Origin: Fidelibacterota bacterium
GTDB lineage: Bacteria > Fidelibacterota > Marinisomatia > Marinisomatales > TCS55
Direction: 5' to 3'
DNA: 45,097 bases
Assembly: GCA_030746535.1 (NCBI GenBank)
Contig: JASLML010000008.1
Location: 1 to 45,097 of the forward strand
In this document: positions 19,930 through 29,396 of the stretch, piece by piece
Layout: each line of letters starts with the position of its first letter
Position numbering within the stretch: the first letter of the stretch is position 1
The notes under the pieces: generated by a model
Seen by the model: only the letters and a program-made list of their open reading frames with translations
The model's database searches: none
Told to the model about the DNA's origin: nothing
Made by a program: the position numbers and the translations under genes

Positions 19930-22900
19930 ATGATGAAAAAGATAATTACAATCAGTTTATTTTTTGGGCTTGCGCTGCAGGCTCCCCTTCGCGCAACGGA
20001 TAACGTATTGCATGAAGTATCCATTTCAAGTATGTCCTTCAACCCTTCTTACCTATATATCAATGAGGGCGATACTGTAAAGTGGACCAATAACGAAACG
20101 TACACGCATACCGTTAGTTCAGCCTTATTTAGCGGTTCAGGTGATCTTGGTTACGGCGATAGTTATATTCATGTCTTTAGTTCGTACGGCACCTATTCCT
20201 ATTACTGCAATTATCACACTTCCATGTATGGCACCATTGATGTTAGCCCAGGCGGCGGAACGGATGACATAGACATTACCTATCCGGACAGCAACACGGT
20301 ATGGAATGCAGGCAATACCTACACAATTACTTGGAATACCGATTTACCCTCAACGGAAACGGTTAGCTTGGAATTGTATAAAAACGGCACCTCTGTTTAT
20401 AATATAATCGGATCTACAAGCAACAGCGGAAGTTACACCTTTTATGTCCCGGACACCGTTACAACAAGCGACAATTTTCAGATTTATATTTTTCACGGTT
20501 TCAGCGGCACCAGCGACTATAGTGATGATTTTATCATAAACGGGTCTGGCGGTAGTACAGCCACAGAGCTGACAAACGGGCAAGCGGTGACCGGAATATC
20601 AGGTTCAGCCACATCGGAACTGCATTATTACCTGTATGTTCCTAGCGATCAGGATACTCTGAACTTTTCTATTGATCAGGATGCCGGAGGTACCGGCGAT
20701 GCTGATCTATACGTACGCTACGGCAGCGAACCTACAACTGCCGTTTACGACTGTAGGCCTTACTCAAGCAACTATCCTGAAGAATGCGGGTTTTCCAGCC
20801 CCAACGAAGGCTACTGGTATGTTATGCTGAAAGCGTTTAATGGATATACAGGAGTTTCACTTGTTGGTCAATACGGGACCAGCGGCGGAGATTCAACTGA
20901 ATATATAGATGTTACCTATCCGGACAGCAACACGGAATGGAATGCAGGCAATACCTACACAATTACCTGGGATTCGAATCTGAATTTGACCGGCGGACAG
21001 AATGTAAGCTTGTGGTTAAAAAAAGATGGCAGCACTCATTCCAATATAGATCCAGGCACTGATAATGACGGTAGTTACGAATTCACTGTACCAGATACTA
21101 TTTCGACAAGTGGGAATTATCAGGTTGAAATTTACCAATACCAACTGAATGTTATTGGTCTTAGCGATTATTTTACCATTACAGGAAGCGGTGGACTTAC
21201 TGAAGGTGTATATGCGCCAGCGGCAGGTGATACGCTGTATACTGGAGACACCGAAACGATTGCCTGGTATCTTCCCAATGCTAATGTTCCCTATGACGTT
21301 GGAATTTATTTGGATTATAAGGATGAAAATGGGAACTGGCTTACATATGGTACCATTGAAACAGGCGTTTCTGTTACGGATCATGCATGGGAATACACAT
21401 GGAATATTCCTTCGGATATGCCTTCAGATGAATACCATGTTTGGCTCTATAGCGGATCTGGGAATGTTAACAACTATAGTGCTGAATTTTATGTAGAAAA
21501 TACCGGCGGTGGATCCAATTTGTGCGAAGCGGAAATTGAGTATGTGCTTGAAGGTGACGCAAAAGCCTACATCCGCTTTGACGGGCCGCTGGTGGACGGC
21601 ACTTGTGAAGATACTGGATTTTCCGGATATCACCTGTACCGCGAGGATGATCCATCTTGGTATATGGGATTTGGTGTAACAGATAATGGTATATGGCAAA
21701 CGAACCTGACCAATGGCCAAACCTATTGCTGGTATATTACAGCCCTATACGATGATTTTACCCAGGAATCTTCCGCCTCCGTAAGCGTTTGCGGAACGCC
21801 GACAAGCAATCCATCGGTGCAAGTGAGTGGATATATCTCTTATCCTGATAATGCATTCAATCACCCCAGTGGATCATTGGATATAGGTGTATTTATTAAT
21901 CCCACAGCGTGGCCGCCAACAGACGGTTCCATGCCGAATGCATTTACAACGATCAGCCCTGGCGTAGATTTTTCATCAGGTTTCTATTATGAGATTGAAG
22001 TATTTGATTCTGACTATCCCGACTTTTCAGAATATTTCATTGCAGCTGGATTTGATGAAGACGGCGATGGCAATGATGATGCGAAGGGCTATTATTCTGT
22101 TGTTGGATTCCATGATACAGATAATATTGAAGCCAATTCATACGATTTTTCAATTTATCCAACCGGTGGTGGAGGTGGCGGGCCAACCTCAATTACCGTT
22201 ACTTCACCTGGTCAGGGTTATCAGTGGGGTGCCGGAACGGCGGAATATATAGACTGGTCATCTACAACTCCCGATGGTTATGGCTATAATGTGAATATTG
22301 AACTATGGGAAAACAATTTCTATTACCAAGATATCATTCAAGATTATGCCAGCGGTCCAACAGGCGGAAGTTACTACTGGTCGATTCCAGCGGCACAATC
22401 GCCTTCCTCAAATTACCAGATAAAAGTAAAGCATTCGGATTCTATAGTGGAAGGCACAAGCGCTGTTTTCGGAATTAATAGTGGCGGCGGAGGCGGAGGC
22501 GGCAGCATTGATGAAACTTACAACCACAGCTGGACGCTGAATGAATGGCACCATATTGCACTGGAGTATGACGGGTATACAATGTGGCTGTACATTGACG
22601 GAAATAATGTTTCATCTTGGAGTGGAGCTGGAGCTGTTTCTTCTGTTGCTAATACTATGCTGCAAGTCGGATATGGCTTCAATGGTGTCGGCGACATCAT
22701 CCGCATCAGCAATACGGCCCTCTACACCGGAAACAATTTTGATCCATTTACGCAATATTGGGGCGCCAATGCTTCCACGCAACTGTTGTGGCACTGCGAT
22801 GAAAGTAGCGGCAATCAACTCACCGATGAGAGCGGAAATGGATATAACGGTTCTTTTACGAGTGGATCTCCTATCTGGGATACCAACGCCCCCTTGAATG

Positions 22901-25900
22901 GTTCAGGTGGAGGCGGTAGCGGTGATTATTCCTTTAATTTTGGATCTGTATCCCCCGAAGGGGCGGGCGTAGGCTATTTTTCATTCGGCTCAAGCCCCAT
23001 AACATTGGAAATGTTTTTTATGCTCCCAGCAAATCAAAGCAGCTTTGAGTGGTTTTGGATTCAGAATTTGATGTCTTTGAGGTACCAAAGCGGTCAAATT
23101 CAAATGCACTTTGATACCGGCGGCGGAGGAGGAAACGGCACAATTTTCGGAAATGTAAGCCTTAATGAAGACCATCCTTTTGGCCAGGTGCGGCTGGGGC
23201 TGTGGCTTCCGGGCAGCAGTATAGACAACGACCCAGACATTGCTTTGGGCCCGTGGCACGAAAATCCTCCATTTGCAGACGTATCTTTTGAGATTCATGA
23301 TGGCCAGATCGTTGCCAATGACGGACCCTACACAATCGGCGGATGCTTTGATGAAAATAATAACGGCCATTGTGACGATGGTGAACCGGTTGGATTTGCT
23401 CCTGATATTTATACGGATGAAAATGCAGAAGCCACGGGCGTCAATCTGGTGTTATCAAGTTATGAAGGGGAAATATCAGGCACCCTTTCATTTGATATGT
23501 ACGCAATACATACCGGCAATGCCTTTATAGGTGTTTTCTCGCCCGGCGACGATGATAGCTACTGGGCAAACGCAATGTATCACGAAAGTTATGTTGATAT
23601 GTCGTCTGGAGAAGATATTAGTTATGAGCTTCAAAGCTCTCAAATTTCTGATGGCTCAGGTTATAGTATCGCGGCCTTTGTGGATTACGATGATGATGGA
23701 GAGCCCGGCGATCTTGAGCCTTATGTTACCGTTGGAGACATTGAAGTTAGCAGCGGATTCGGTTCAGCCGATATTCTAGTTGCATACGAACATAGCGGAC
23801 ACTTTCAGCTAGAAGCATCTCAAATCAATATGGTTTCATTGGCAGGGGAAACTGTCGATCTGTATCTTGGAATTATGAATGATGGCGGTGGAGGCCCGGT
23901 ATTGATTGATGATATTACCACCCAGCATGGCGAATTTTCGGTAGAATGGTATCCTCTTGGCATTGCACCAAGTTCAAGTGATTTTATCCATCTTAGCATG
24001 AATTTTGCCAGTGCCGGCGAAAGAACGGGCTTGTTACACTTTGGCCTTAAAAACGCGCAGGAGGGATCTCTAGACTATACCTATACGGTAGAAGTATATG
24101 ACCCTGCCGATGCAAGCGTTGAAACAGACACTGCAACAGTTAGCGGTGACGGGTCCTACGATTTGGCTGATGCGAACACCAACTTTGATTTCACAGGCGT
24201 CAGCGGTGACGGCGGAACCATTACTGCAACACTTGTGGATGGCCAATATCCTTCAGGAGATTCATCCGGAGTTGCAGAACGCTATTGGGACATTACTGCC
24301 GACTTTGATTTTACCTCTGCGCAGGTCTGCTTTGATTTGAATCAGCTGGATGCATCAGGTCTTCTGGAAGGCATCAATGATTTTAACAGTTTGGTGATCT
24401 ATTCCCGGCCAAGCTATTCCACGGATGAGTGGATCGAGATCCAAGGTTCTGATTTATCCTATAATGAATTGGAAGGAACCATTTGCGCCAACAATGTATC
24501 GGATTTTAGCCAATGGACGGTCGGCGGCGGAGATAATTTTCTGCCTTCCTATTCCGTTACAACAGATTTGGATGTACTTACCGGTCAGGCCGGGAATGGC
24601 TTGAATGTTACCGCAACCATTACAGGATTGCCGTCTAATTTTATTGCGGCGGTAGAAGTGGAGACTTTTGTTCCGGGAGCCAACAATTGGGCGACAACTA
24701 CTTTGAGTGATGCGGATGGAGATATGACCTACGATGGCATTATACAGGATAATTTGGTTACGCCATCAGGTATGCTTGCTGCTGTAGTTGTGCATGATAC
24801 GTGGAATCGCATTTCATCATCCGATACGGTCAATATACCAGTAGCATTCAATGAAGTGAACTTGGCGCAGACCAGCGGCAATGTTTACAGGATGATTTCA
24901 GCTCCTGGTAATCTGGATGATAAAAGTATTGCAGGGGTAATCGAAGATGAGCTCGGTGGATACGATAATACTGTTTACCGTGTATTCCGCTATAATCCTT
25001 ATAATCCTGTAGATGCGTTGTACGAGGAAAATACAGGACAGTTTACTCCATCATCAGCATTTTGGATCATTACCGCCAGCGATCAAACTGTGCAGGCTGG
25101 CAGCGGAATGTCAACACCGCTCACCAATGTGCCGACCATCACCCTGCAGCCGGGCTGGAACATGATTGCAACGCCCTACAATGCTGATACATATTTAAGT
25201 TCTTTTGAAGTGTTGAGCGGTAGCGTTGAAACGAAAGTGCACCGCTATACAGGAAGTGGATATACAGAAACAACGCAGCTGCAGCCGGGCAACGGCTACT
25301 GGCTGTTTGTGAATGAAGCAGCGCAAATAAAGGTGAAATATCCCCGGCCGGGAAGCAGTAAAGTCATGGCAAAATCGTCAGGCGATCTACCACTCGATTT
25401 TTCTGCAAATATCAGAGCATCGATTGGAAATGCCAGAGATGATGAAAATGCTTTTGGGCTGATAGCAACGGCATCCGATGAATGGGACAGGCTGGATACA
25501 CGTGAACCGCCTGTGATCGGTGAATACATCAGCGTTGCCTTTGACAACCGCGACTGGTCGGATAAAGCTGGTCTTTATAATACCGATATCCAGCCATCCG
25601 GGAATGGCGTAACAGAATGGCCGCTTGTGGTTACCACCAATAAATACGGCGTTGTGAACCTGGATTTTGAATGGCTGACGGCCTTGGATCCCGGCTGGAG
25701 TGTGTATCTTGTTGACCGCGATCTCGGGCTTGCTCATGATCTCAGTGAAGCTTCGCATTATTCCTATGCATCAACGGGATCGGAAAAGGAACGAGCCTTC
25801 GTCATCATTGCCGGAGAAGAAGCGGATGTGACTACCGAAATGGGTAAATATGAACTTATTCCTGATACCTATATGCTTGGGCAGAATATCCCGAATCCGT

Positions 25901-26163
25901 TTAATCCGGTAACATCCATTCCGATTATCCTTGGCGAAGATGCTTTTGTAACTCTATCCGTGTACAATATCCGTGGTGAGGAAGTATCACGCATTCTCGA
26001 TCATCAATCCATGACAAAGGGCCACCATAATTCCATTTGGATGGGAACCGATGCCCGCGGAATGAAGGTCCCGACGGGTGTATATCTCTACCGGCTTGTA
26101 GCCGCTGACAACCTTGGCCGGATGCTATACCAACACACCCGAAAAATGATCATGGTGAAATAA
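19930..26163 (+). CDS. Giant T9SS-sorted protein with N-terminal blue-copper domain
   Basis: The start at 19930 (or 19933) follows a GGATGGAG site and begins a signal peptide; an open frame back to 19753 is the other-frame shadow of the Gly-rich tail. The 2077-residue product starts with a cupredoxin domain (about 25-105) with ligands H60, C93, H96 and M99 (C-x2-H-x2-M, amicyanin-like). Then come two Kre9/Ser-Thr-rich-type beta domains with a pre-peptidase (PPC) domain between them, a third such domain, an FN3-like domain, and a fourth copy further on. Asp-rich stretches such as FDEDGDGNDD and VDYDDDGEPGD may bind calcium. LamG halves lie at 22504-23115. A module shared with the protein at 1-3065 precedes the T9SS sorting domain (QNIPNPFNPVTS...KMIMVK). 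I infer surface exposure; function is unknown. Confidence 0.9.
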   Translation: MMKKIITISLFFGLALQAPLRATDNVLHEVSISSMSFNPSYLYINEGDTVKWTNNETYTHTVSSALFSGSGDLGYGDSYIHVFSSYGTYSYYCNYHTSMYGTIDVSPGGGTDDIDITYPDSNTVWNAGNTYTITWNTDLPSTETVSLELYKNGTSVYNIIGSTSNSGSYTFYVPDTVTTSDNFQIYIFHGFSGTSDYSDDFIINGSGGSTATELTNGQAVTGISGSATSELHYYLYVPSDQDTLNFSIDQDAGGTGDADLYVRYGSEPTTAVYDCRPYSSNYPEECGFSSPNEGYWYVMLKAFNGYTGVSLVGQYGTSGGDSTEYIDVTYPDSNTEWNAGNTYTITWDSNLNLTGGQNVSLWLKKDGSTHSNIDPGTDNDGSYEFTVPDTISTSGNYQVEIYQYQLNVIGLSDYFTITGSGGLTEGVYAPAAGDTLYTGDTETIAWYLPNANVPYDVGIYLDYKDENGNWLTYGTIETGVSVTDHAWEYTWNIPSDMPSDEYHVWLYSGSGNVNNYSAEFYVENTGGGSNLCEAEIEYVLEGDAKAYIRFDGPLVDGTCEDTGFSGYHLYREDDPSWYMGFGVTDNGIWQTNLTNGQTYCWYITALYDDFTQESSASVSVCGTPTSNPSVQVSGYISYPDNAFNHPSGSLDIGVFINPTAWPPTDGSMPNAFTTISPGVDFSSGFYYEIEVFDSDYPDFSEYFIAAGFDEDGDGNDDAKGYYSVVGFHDTDNIEANSYDFSIYPTGGGGGGPTSITVTSPGQGYQWGAGTAEYIDWSSTTPDGYGYNVNIELWENNFYYQDIIQDYASGPTGGSYYWSIPAAQSPSSNYQIKVKHSDSIVEGTSAVFGINSGGGGGGGSIDETYNHSWTLNEWHHIALEYDGYTMWLYIDGNNVSSWSGAGAVSSVANTMLQVGYGFNGVGDIIRISNTALYTGNNFDPFTQYWGANASTQLLWHCDESSGNQLTDESGNGYNGSFTSGSPIWDTNAPLNGSGGGGSGDYSFNFGSVSPEGAGVGYFSFGSSPITLEMFFMLPANQSSFEWFWIQNLMSLRYQSGQIQMHFDTGGGGGNGTIFGNVSLNEDHPFGQVRLGLWLPGSSIDNDPDIALGPWHENPPFADVSFEIHDGQIVANDGPYTIGGCFDENNNGHCDDGEPVGFAPDIYTDENAEATGVNLVLSSYEGEISGTLSFDMYAIHTGNAFIGVFSPGDDDSYWANAMYHESYVDMSSGEDISYELQSSQISDGSGYSIAAFVDYDDDGEPGDLEPYVTVGDIEVSSGFGSADILVAYEHSGHFQLEASQINMVSLAGETVDLYLGIMNDGGGGPVLIDDITTQHGEFSVEWYPLGIAPSSSDFIHLSMNFASAGERTGLLHFGLKNAQEGSLDYTYTVEVYDPADASVETDTATVSGDGSYDLADANTNFDFTGVSGDGGTITATLVDGQYPSGDSSGVAERYWDITADFDFTSAQVCFDLNQLDASGLLEGINDFNSLVIYSRPSYSTDEWIEIQGSDLSYNELEGTICANNVSDFSQWTVGGGDNFLPSYSVTTDLDVLTGQAGNGLNVTATITGLPSNFIAAVEVETFVPGANNWATTTLSDADGDMTYDGIIQDNLVTPSGMLAAVVVHDTWNRISSSDTVNIPVAFNEVNLAQTSGNVYRMISAPGNLDDKSIAGVIEDELGGYDNTVYRVFRYNPYNPVDALYEENTGQFTPSSAFWIITASDQTVQAGSGMSTPLTNVPTITLQPGWNMIATPYNADTYLSSFEVLSGSVETKVHRYTGSGYTETTQLQPGNGYWLFVNEAAQIKVKYPRPGSSKVMAKSSGDLPLDFSANIRASIGNARDDENAFGLIATASDEWDRLDTREPPVIGEYISVAFDNRDWSDKAGLYNTDIQPSGNGVTEWPLVVTTNKYGVVNLDFEWLTALDPGWSVYLVDRDLGLAHDLSEASHYSYASTGSEKERAFVIIAGEEADVTTEMGKYELIPDTYMLGQNIPNPFNPVTSIPIILGEDAFVTLSVYNIRGEEVSRILDHQSMTKGHHNSIWMGTDARGMKVPTGVYLYRLVAADNLGRMLYQHTRKMIMVK
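20275..20334 (+). repeat. 60-base internal repeat, copy 1
   Basis: This copy encodes ITYPDSNTVWNAGNTYTITW at the start of the first Kre9-like domain. It matches the copy at 20911-20970 at 57 of 60 bases, 636 bases (212 codons) away and in frame. Confidence 0.9.
20911..20970 (+). repeat. 60-base internal repeat, copy 2
   Basis: This copy encodes VTYPDSNTEWNAGNTYTITW at the start of the second Kre9-like domain. The rest of the two domains has diverged much further than this block. Confidence 0.9.
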
Positions 26164-26167
26164 CCGC

Positions 26168-26932
26168 TTGGCTTCTGCGCAAAATTCACATTTGACATAT
26201 TTGAAATCGGCTTTGCTAACCTGCGTCATTCTTTTGGCGCAGGTTAGTGCTGCTGAATTTGGCAAGATTAGTCTCCCGCTCGGTATGGTTGAGGTAAAAT
26301 CAGGAGATGCGGACTGGATTCGCGCCAAGCCTAAAATGCCAATCAATGAAAATGATTTTGTTCGCACAAAGGCTAAATCCCGTTGTGAAATTACCCTCAC
26401 CGGGGGCGGCAAAGTACGCATCGGTGAAAATTCAGAATTGGAAATAACGGCCGCCAGCGTAAAGCCTATGACAAAGGATTTCTCCGCAAATCTGAATAAA
26501 GGGAATGTATGGGTGGCAGCCAAGGCAGCATTCGGCGAAAAAAAGAGCGTTGCCATTCGCACTCCAACCGCTGTTGCAGCAATTCGCGGTACAAAATACA
26601 GGGCCACCGCTGGCGATGACGAAAGTTCTGTGCTGGTGTATGATGGAAAAGTGGACGTAAATGCAGCTAAAAATATTTCCGAAGAGCGGAAGGAAAAACG
26701 CAAAGGATTCGTGCCGGGGGGCCTAAATCCGAATAAACCCAAATTTACCTTAGGCCCGGTGACCGAAGTTTCCGGACCGTATGAAGTTACGCTTGAAGAC
26801 TGGATCAGCCTTGTGGAGGGAATGCAGATCAATGTCCGTAAAGACGGCAAATACCATATGTTTAAGTTTGATCAGTCTGTGGATGGCGAAGATGACTTCG
26901 TAAAGTGGAATCAGGACCTGGATTCCGAATAG
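26168..26932 (+). CDS. FecR-domain secreted protein
   Basis: This product of up to 254 residues has a FecR domain: GMVEVKSGDADWIRAKPKM, FVRTKAKSRCEITLTGGGKVRIGENSEL, then the hallmark AIRTPTAVAAIRGTKYRA and SVLVYDGKVDV. No ATG lies before the domain. TTG codons at 26168, 26192 and 26201 are possible starts, and the one at 26201 gives a neat signal peptide (MKSALLTCVILLAQVSAA). FecR domains are usually periplasmic sensors or anti-sigma partners, but no sigma factor lies beside this one. The next gene, a CHASE2 cyclase, begins 45 bases on, so the pair may sense an envelope signal together. It starts 4 bases after the giant gene's stop. Confidence 0.85.
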   Translation: MASAQNSHLTYLKSALLTCVILLAQVSAAEFGKISLPLGMVEVKSGDADWIRAKPKMPINENDFVRTKAKSRCEITLTGGGKVRIGENSELEITAASVKPMTKDFSANLNKGNVWVAAKAAFGEKKSVAIRTPTAVAAIRGTKYRATAGDDESSVLVYDGKVDVNAAKNISEERKEKRKGFVPGGLNPNKPKFTLGPVTEVSGPYEVTLEDWISLVEGMQINVRKDGKYHMFKFDQSVDGEDDFVKWNQDLDSE

Positions 26933-26977
26933 CAGTTTCCGCTTACCTTACGTTTCACTTTTTCTTATTTTCCAATC

Positions 26978-29284
26978 ATGTCTGACCTTCTAAAGCGCGT
27001 TTGCATTGGTGCAGTCATTGGGCTTGCAATGGCTCTTTTCGTTGGATTTGGCACGCAGGAAATCCCGTTTCTGAAAAATTTGCTCGATGGGTACGAGTAC
27101 TTATCTTACGATTCCCGCATGAAAGCCAAGGTCGCCGGTGTGGAGGAGCAATCCATCGAAGATGTGATCATCATTGATATTGATCAAAATTCGGTGGCGG
27201 CACCGGAAGACGGTGGACTCGGCAATTACAAGGATTGGCCGCACGCTGTGCATGGACAATTGATAGAATCCGTGTCCATGGGGAACCCGAAAGCCCTTCT
27301 GTTTGATATCATTTTTGATCCTGAGAATACCGATAATTATTTCCTTTTTTCCGATTTGATTTCTGAACACGATTTCACTACTAATGAAATGGTGAACCGT
27401 GCCAATCATTTTCTGATGAGCAGAAATCCGTATTCATTCATTGATCAGACAGCATTCACCCAAAAAGCATACCATGCTCTGGTTTTTGAAGAAGAAGACA
27501 GTCTGAATTTTCTCTATAAAATGGACACAGAACCGCAGGGTTATGATTACGAAAGGCACTTGATCTACGGAATTCCTAAGGAAACAGCGGAACGATTGCC
27601 AACTGCGGACAGAATTGGGAATACCTATGTAGAATTGCTATCTGCATCCGTAGGCGCCGGGAGTGCAAATTTCCCTCAAGACGCTGACGGCATTATCCGG
27701 AGAGCACCAACTGCGATCTATTTTGAAGGCCCAGAGCACGTCTATCCGAGCCTTGTTATGTCAGCTGCGATTGATGTCCTGGGGATCAAGAAAAACGGCG
27801 GATTTGATTATGATTTTGACAATAACGTTCTCAGGCTGATAGATACGACGGATACGGTAGTAAGGGAAATTCCGATTGATGACAATGGCCGCATGTTTGT
27901 GAATTATTATGGTCCGTTCAAAACATTTTACTATTTACCGTACAGTTATTGCATTGATCCAAATCTTGCGGAATACTTTGATGACAAGGTAGCGTTAGTC
28001 GGCGCATCTTTGCCGGGATTGATGGATTTGCGGAACACGCCGGTTCAGGAAACTTTCGCTGGTGTCGAGGTGCATGCAAACGTAATGCACAGCATTTTAC
28101 AAAATCAGTTTATTCAGCCCACATCCAAAACAACAAATCTGATCATTATCCTGATTGTTGCCATCATATTGGGGATTACGGTAAGTATTCCGACCAAACC
28201 GCTTTACACCCTTCCGGCACCGCTGATCGGAATTGTTGCATGGGTTCTGTTTACATACACGCAGTTTTTATCAGAATTGGTCATGTGGGAGATTGTCCGC
28301 CCGTCAATCAGTATGGCCGGCACATATTTGGGGATATTTCTCTATAATTTTCTTATCGTGGAAAAAGACAAACGCTTTCTGAAAAATACATTTGGAACGT
28401 ATATATCGCCTGAGTTGATCGATCAAATGTATGATAATAAAGAAGAACCGCAGCTTGGGGGAAACGAAGGGTATCACACGGCTTTTTTTACGGATATTCA
28501 GAGTTTCTCCGGCTTTTCAGAAAAACTGTCTGCATCCGATTTGGTAGAACTTCTGAATGATTATTTGACCGAAATGACGGATATTCTATTAGACAATAAA
28601 GGTACGTTGGATAAATACATCGGCGATGCCATTGTAGCATTTTACGGTGCACCCGCACCTGTGGACGATCATGAATACTGGGCATGTTTAACAGCAGTCA
28701 AAATGCAGGATCGCTTAGCAGAGCTACGGGAAAAATGGCAGTCTGAGGGAGACCGCTGGCCAGAGATTGTACATAACATGCAGAACAGGATCGGAATTAA
28801 TACAGGCCAGATGGTGACCGGGAATATGGGATCCACAATGCGAATGAATTACACCATGATGGGCGATACGGTCAATCTTGCCGCTCGGCTCGAAGCATCT
28901 GCGAAACAGTACGGTGTTTATATTCAGGTGGCAGAGGAATCCTACAAGGCCTGCAAAGATAAATTTATCTGGCGGGATTTGGATTTTGTCATTGTCATGG
29001 GAAAAACAGAACCTGCGCAGGTGTTTGAGCTGATCGCAGAAAAAGATAATATGCCGAAAGGATATGATAAACTTCTGCCGGCTTACCATGAGGCGGTGAA
29101 ATTGTACCGAAGTCAGGAATGGCAAAAAGCCATAGAAGCATTTAAGGCATCCGACGAGTTGGAAGATATGTTTCCGGGCAGGAAGACAAATCCAAGCAGA
29201 ATTTATATTCCAAGGTGCGAACACTATCTTGAAAATCCTCCGGGAGATGATTGGGACGGCTCATGGGCGCTTACAAAAAAGTAG
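26978..29284 (+). CDS. CHASE2-domain class III adenylate cyclase
   Basis: This 768-residue membrane protein has one N-terminal membrane helix, an extracytoplasmic CHASE2 sensor (about 30-385: VIIIDIDQNSVAAPEDGG, DDKVALVGASLPGLMDLRNTP), three membrane helices (about 385-465) and a cytoplasmic class III cyclase domain. Catalytic features are present: metal-binding D506 (FFTDIQSFSGFS) and D550 (KYIGDAIVAFYGAP), base-selecting K546, and N633 and R637 (GDTVNLAARLE). The Thr in YTMMGD instead of Asp marks class IIIb, a group that includes bicarbonate-responsive enzymes. The product is predicted to be cAMP. A C-terminal tail resembles a TPR-like helical pair. It is the last gene before the terminator at 29347. 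Confidence 0.95.
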   Translation: MSDLLKRVCIGAVIGLAMALFVGFGTQEIPFLKNLLDGYEYLSYDSRMKAKVAGVEEQSIEDVIIIDIDQNSVAAPEDGGLGNYKDWPHAVHGQLIESVSMGNPKALLFDIIFDPENTDNYFLFSDLISEHDFTTNEMVNRANHFLMSRNPYSFIDQTAFTQKAYHALVFEEEDSLNFLYKMDTEPQGYDYERHLIYGIPKETAERLPTADRIGNTYVELLSASVGAGSANFPQDADGIIRRAPTAIYFEGPEHVYPSLVMSAAIDVLGIKKNGGFDYDFDNNVLRLIDTTDTVVREIPIDDNGRMFVNYYGPFKTFYYLPYSYCIDPNLAEYFDDKVALVGASLPGLMDLRNTPVQETFAGVEVHANVMHSILQNQFIQPTSKTTNLIIILIVAIILGITVSIPTKPLYTLPAPLIGIVAWVLFTYTQFLSELVMWEIVRPSISMAGTYLGIFLYNFLIVEKDKRFLKNTFGTYISPELIDQMYDNKEEPQLGGNEGYHTAFFTDIQSFSGFSEKLSASDLVELLNDYLTEMTDILLDNKGTLDKYIGDAIVAFYGAPAPVDDHEYWACLTAVKMQDRLAELREKWQSEGDRWPEIVHNMQNRIGINTGQMVTGNMGSTMRMNYTMMGDTVNLAARLEASAKQYGVYIQVAEESYKACKDKFIWRDLDFVIVMGKTEPAQVFELIAEKDNMPKGYDKLLPAYHEAVKLYRSQEWQKAIEAFKASDELEDMFPGRKTNPSRIYIPRCEHYLENPPGDDWDGSWALTKK

Positions 29285-29346
29285 CATATGGACTGTTTTA
29301 TCTTATAATAATTATTCCGAAATTCGTGTATGCCAGAACGCAGGCC

Positions 29347-29378
29347 GGCCGACCTTTCCTTACAGGTCGGCCTTTTTT
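29347..29378 (+). terminator. Rho-independent terminator between the cyclase gene and carA
   Basis: GGCCGACCT (29347-29355) pairs perfectly with AGGTCGGCC (29364-29372) across an eight-base loop, followed by six T. It ends 18 bases before carA. A TATAAT-like box (29380-29385) directly follows the T-run. It could end the upstream operon, or act as an attenuator for carA if transcripts begin upstream of it. Confidence 0.92.
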
Positions 29379-29396
29379 ATATAATAATTTTCCCGG

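Noticed and set aside
22484-23135. Gly-codon repeats as a CRISPR or satellite array
   Set aside because: They are irregular in-frame linkers between protein domains with no constant repeat-spacer spacing.
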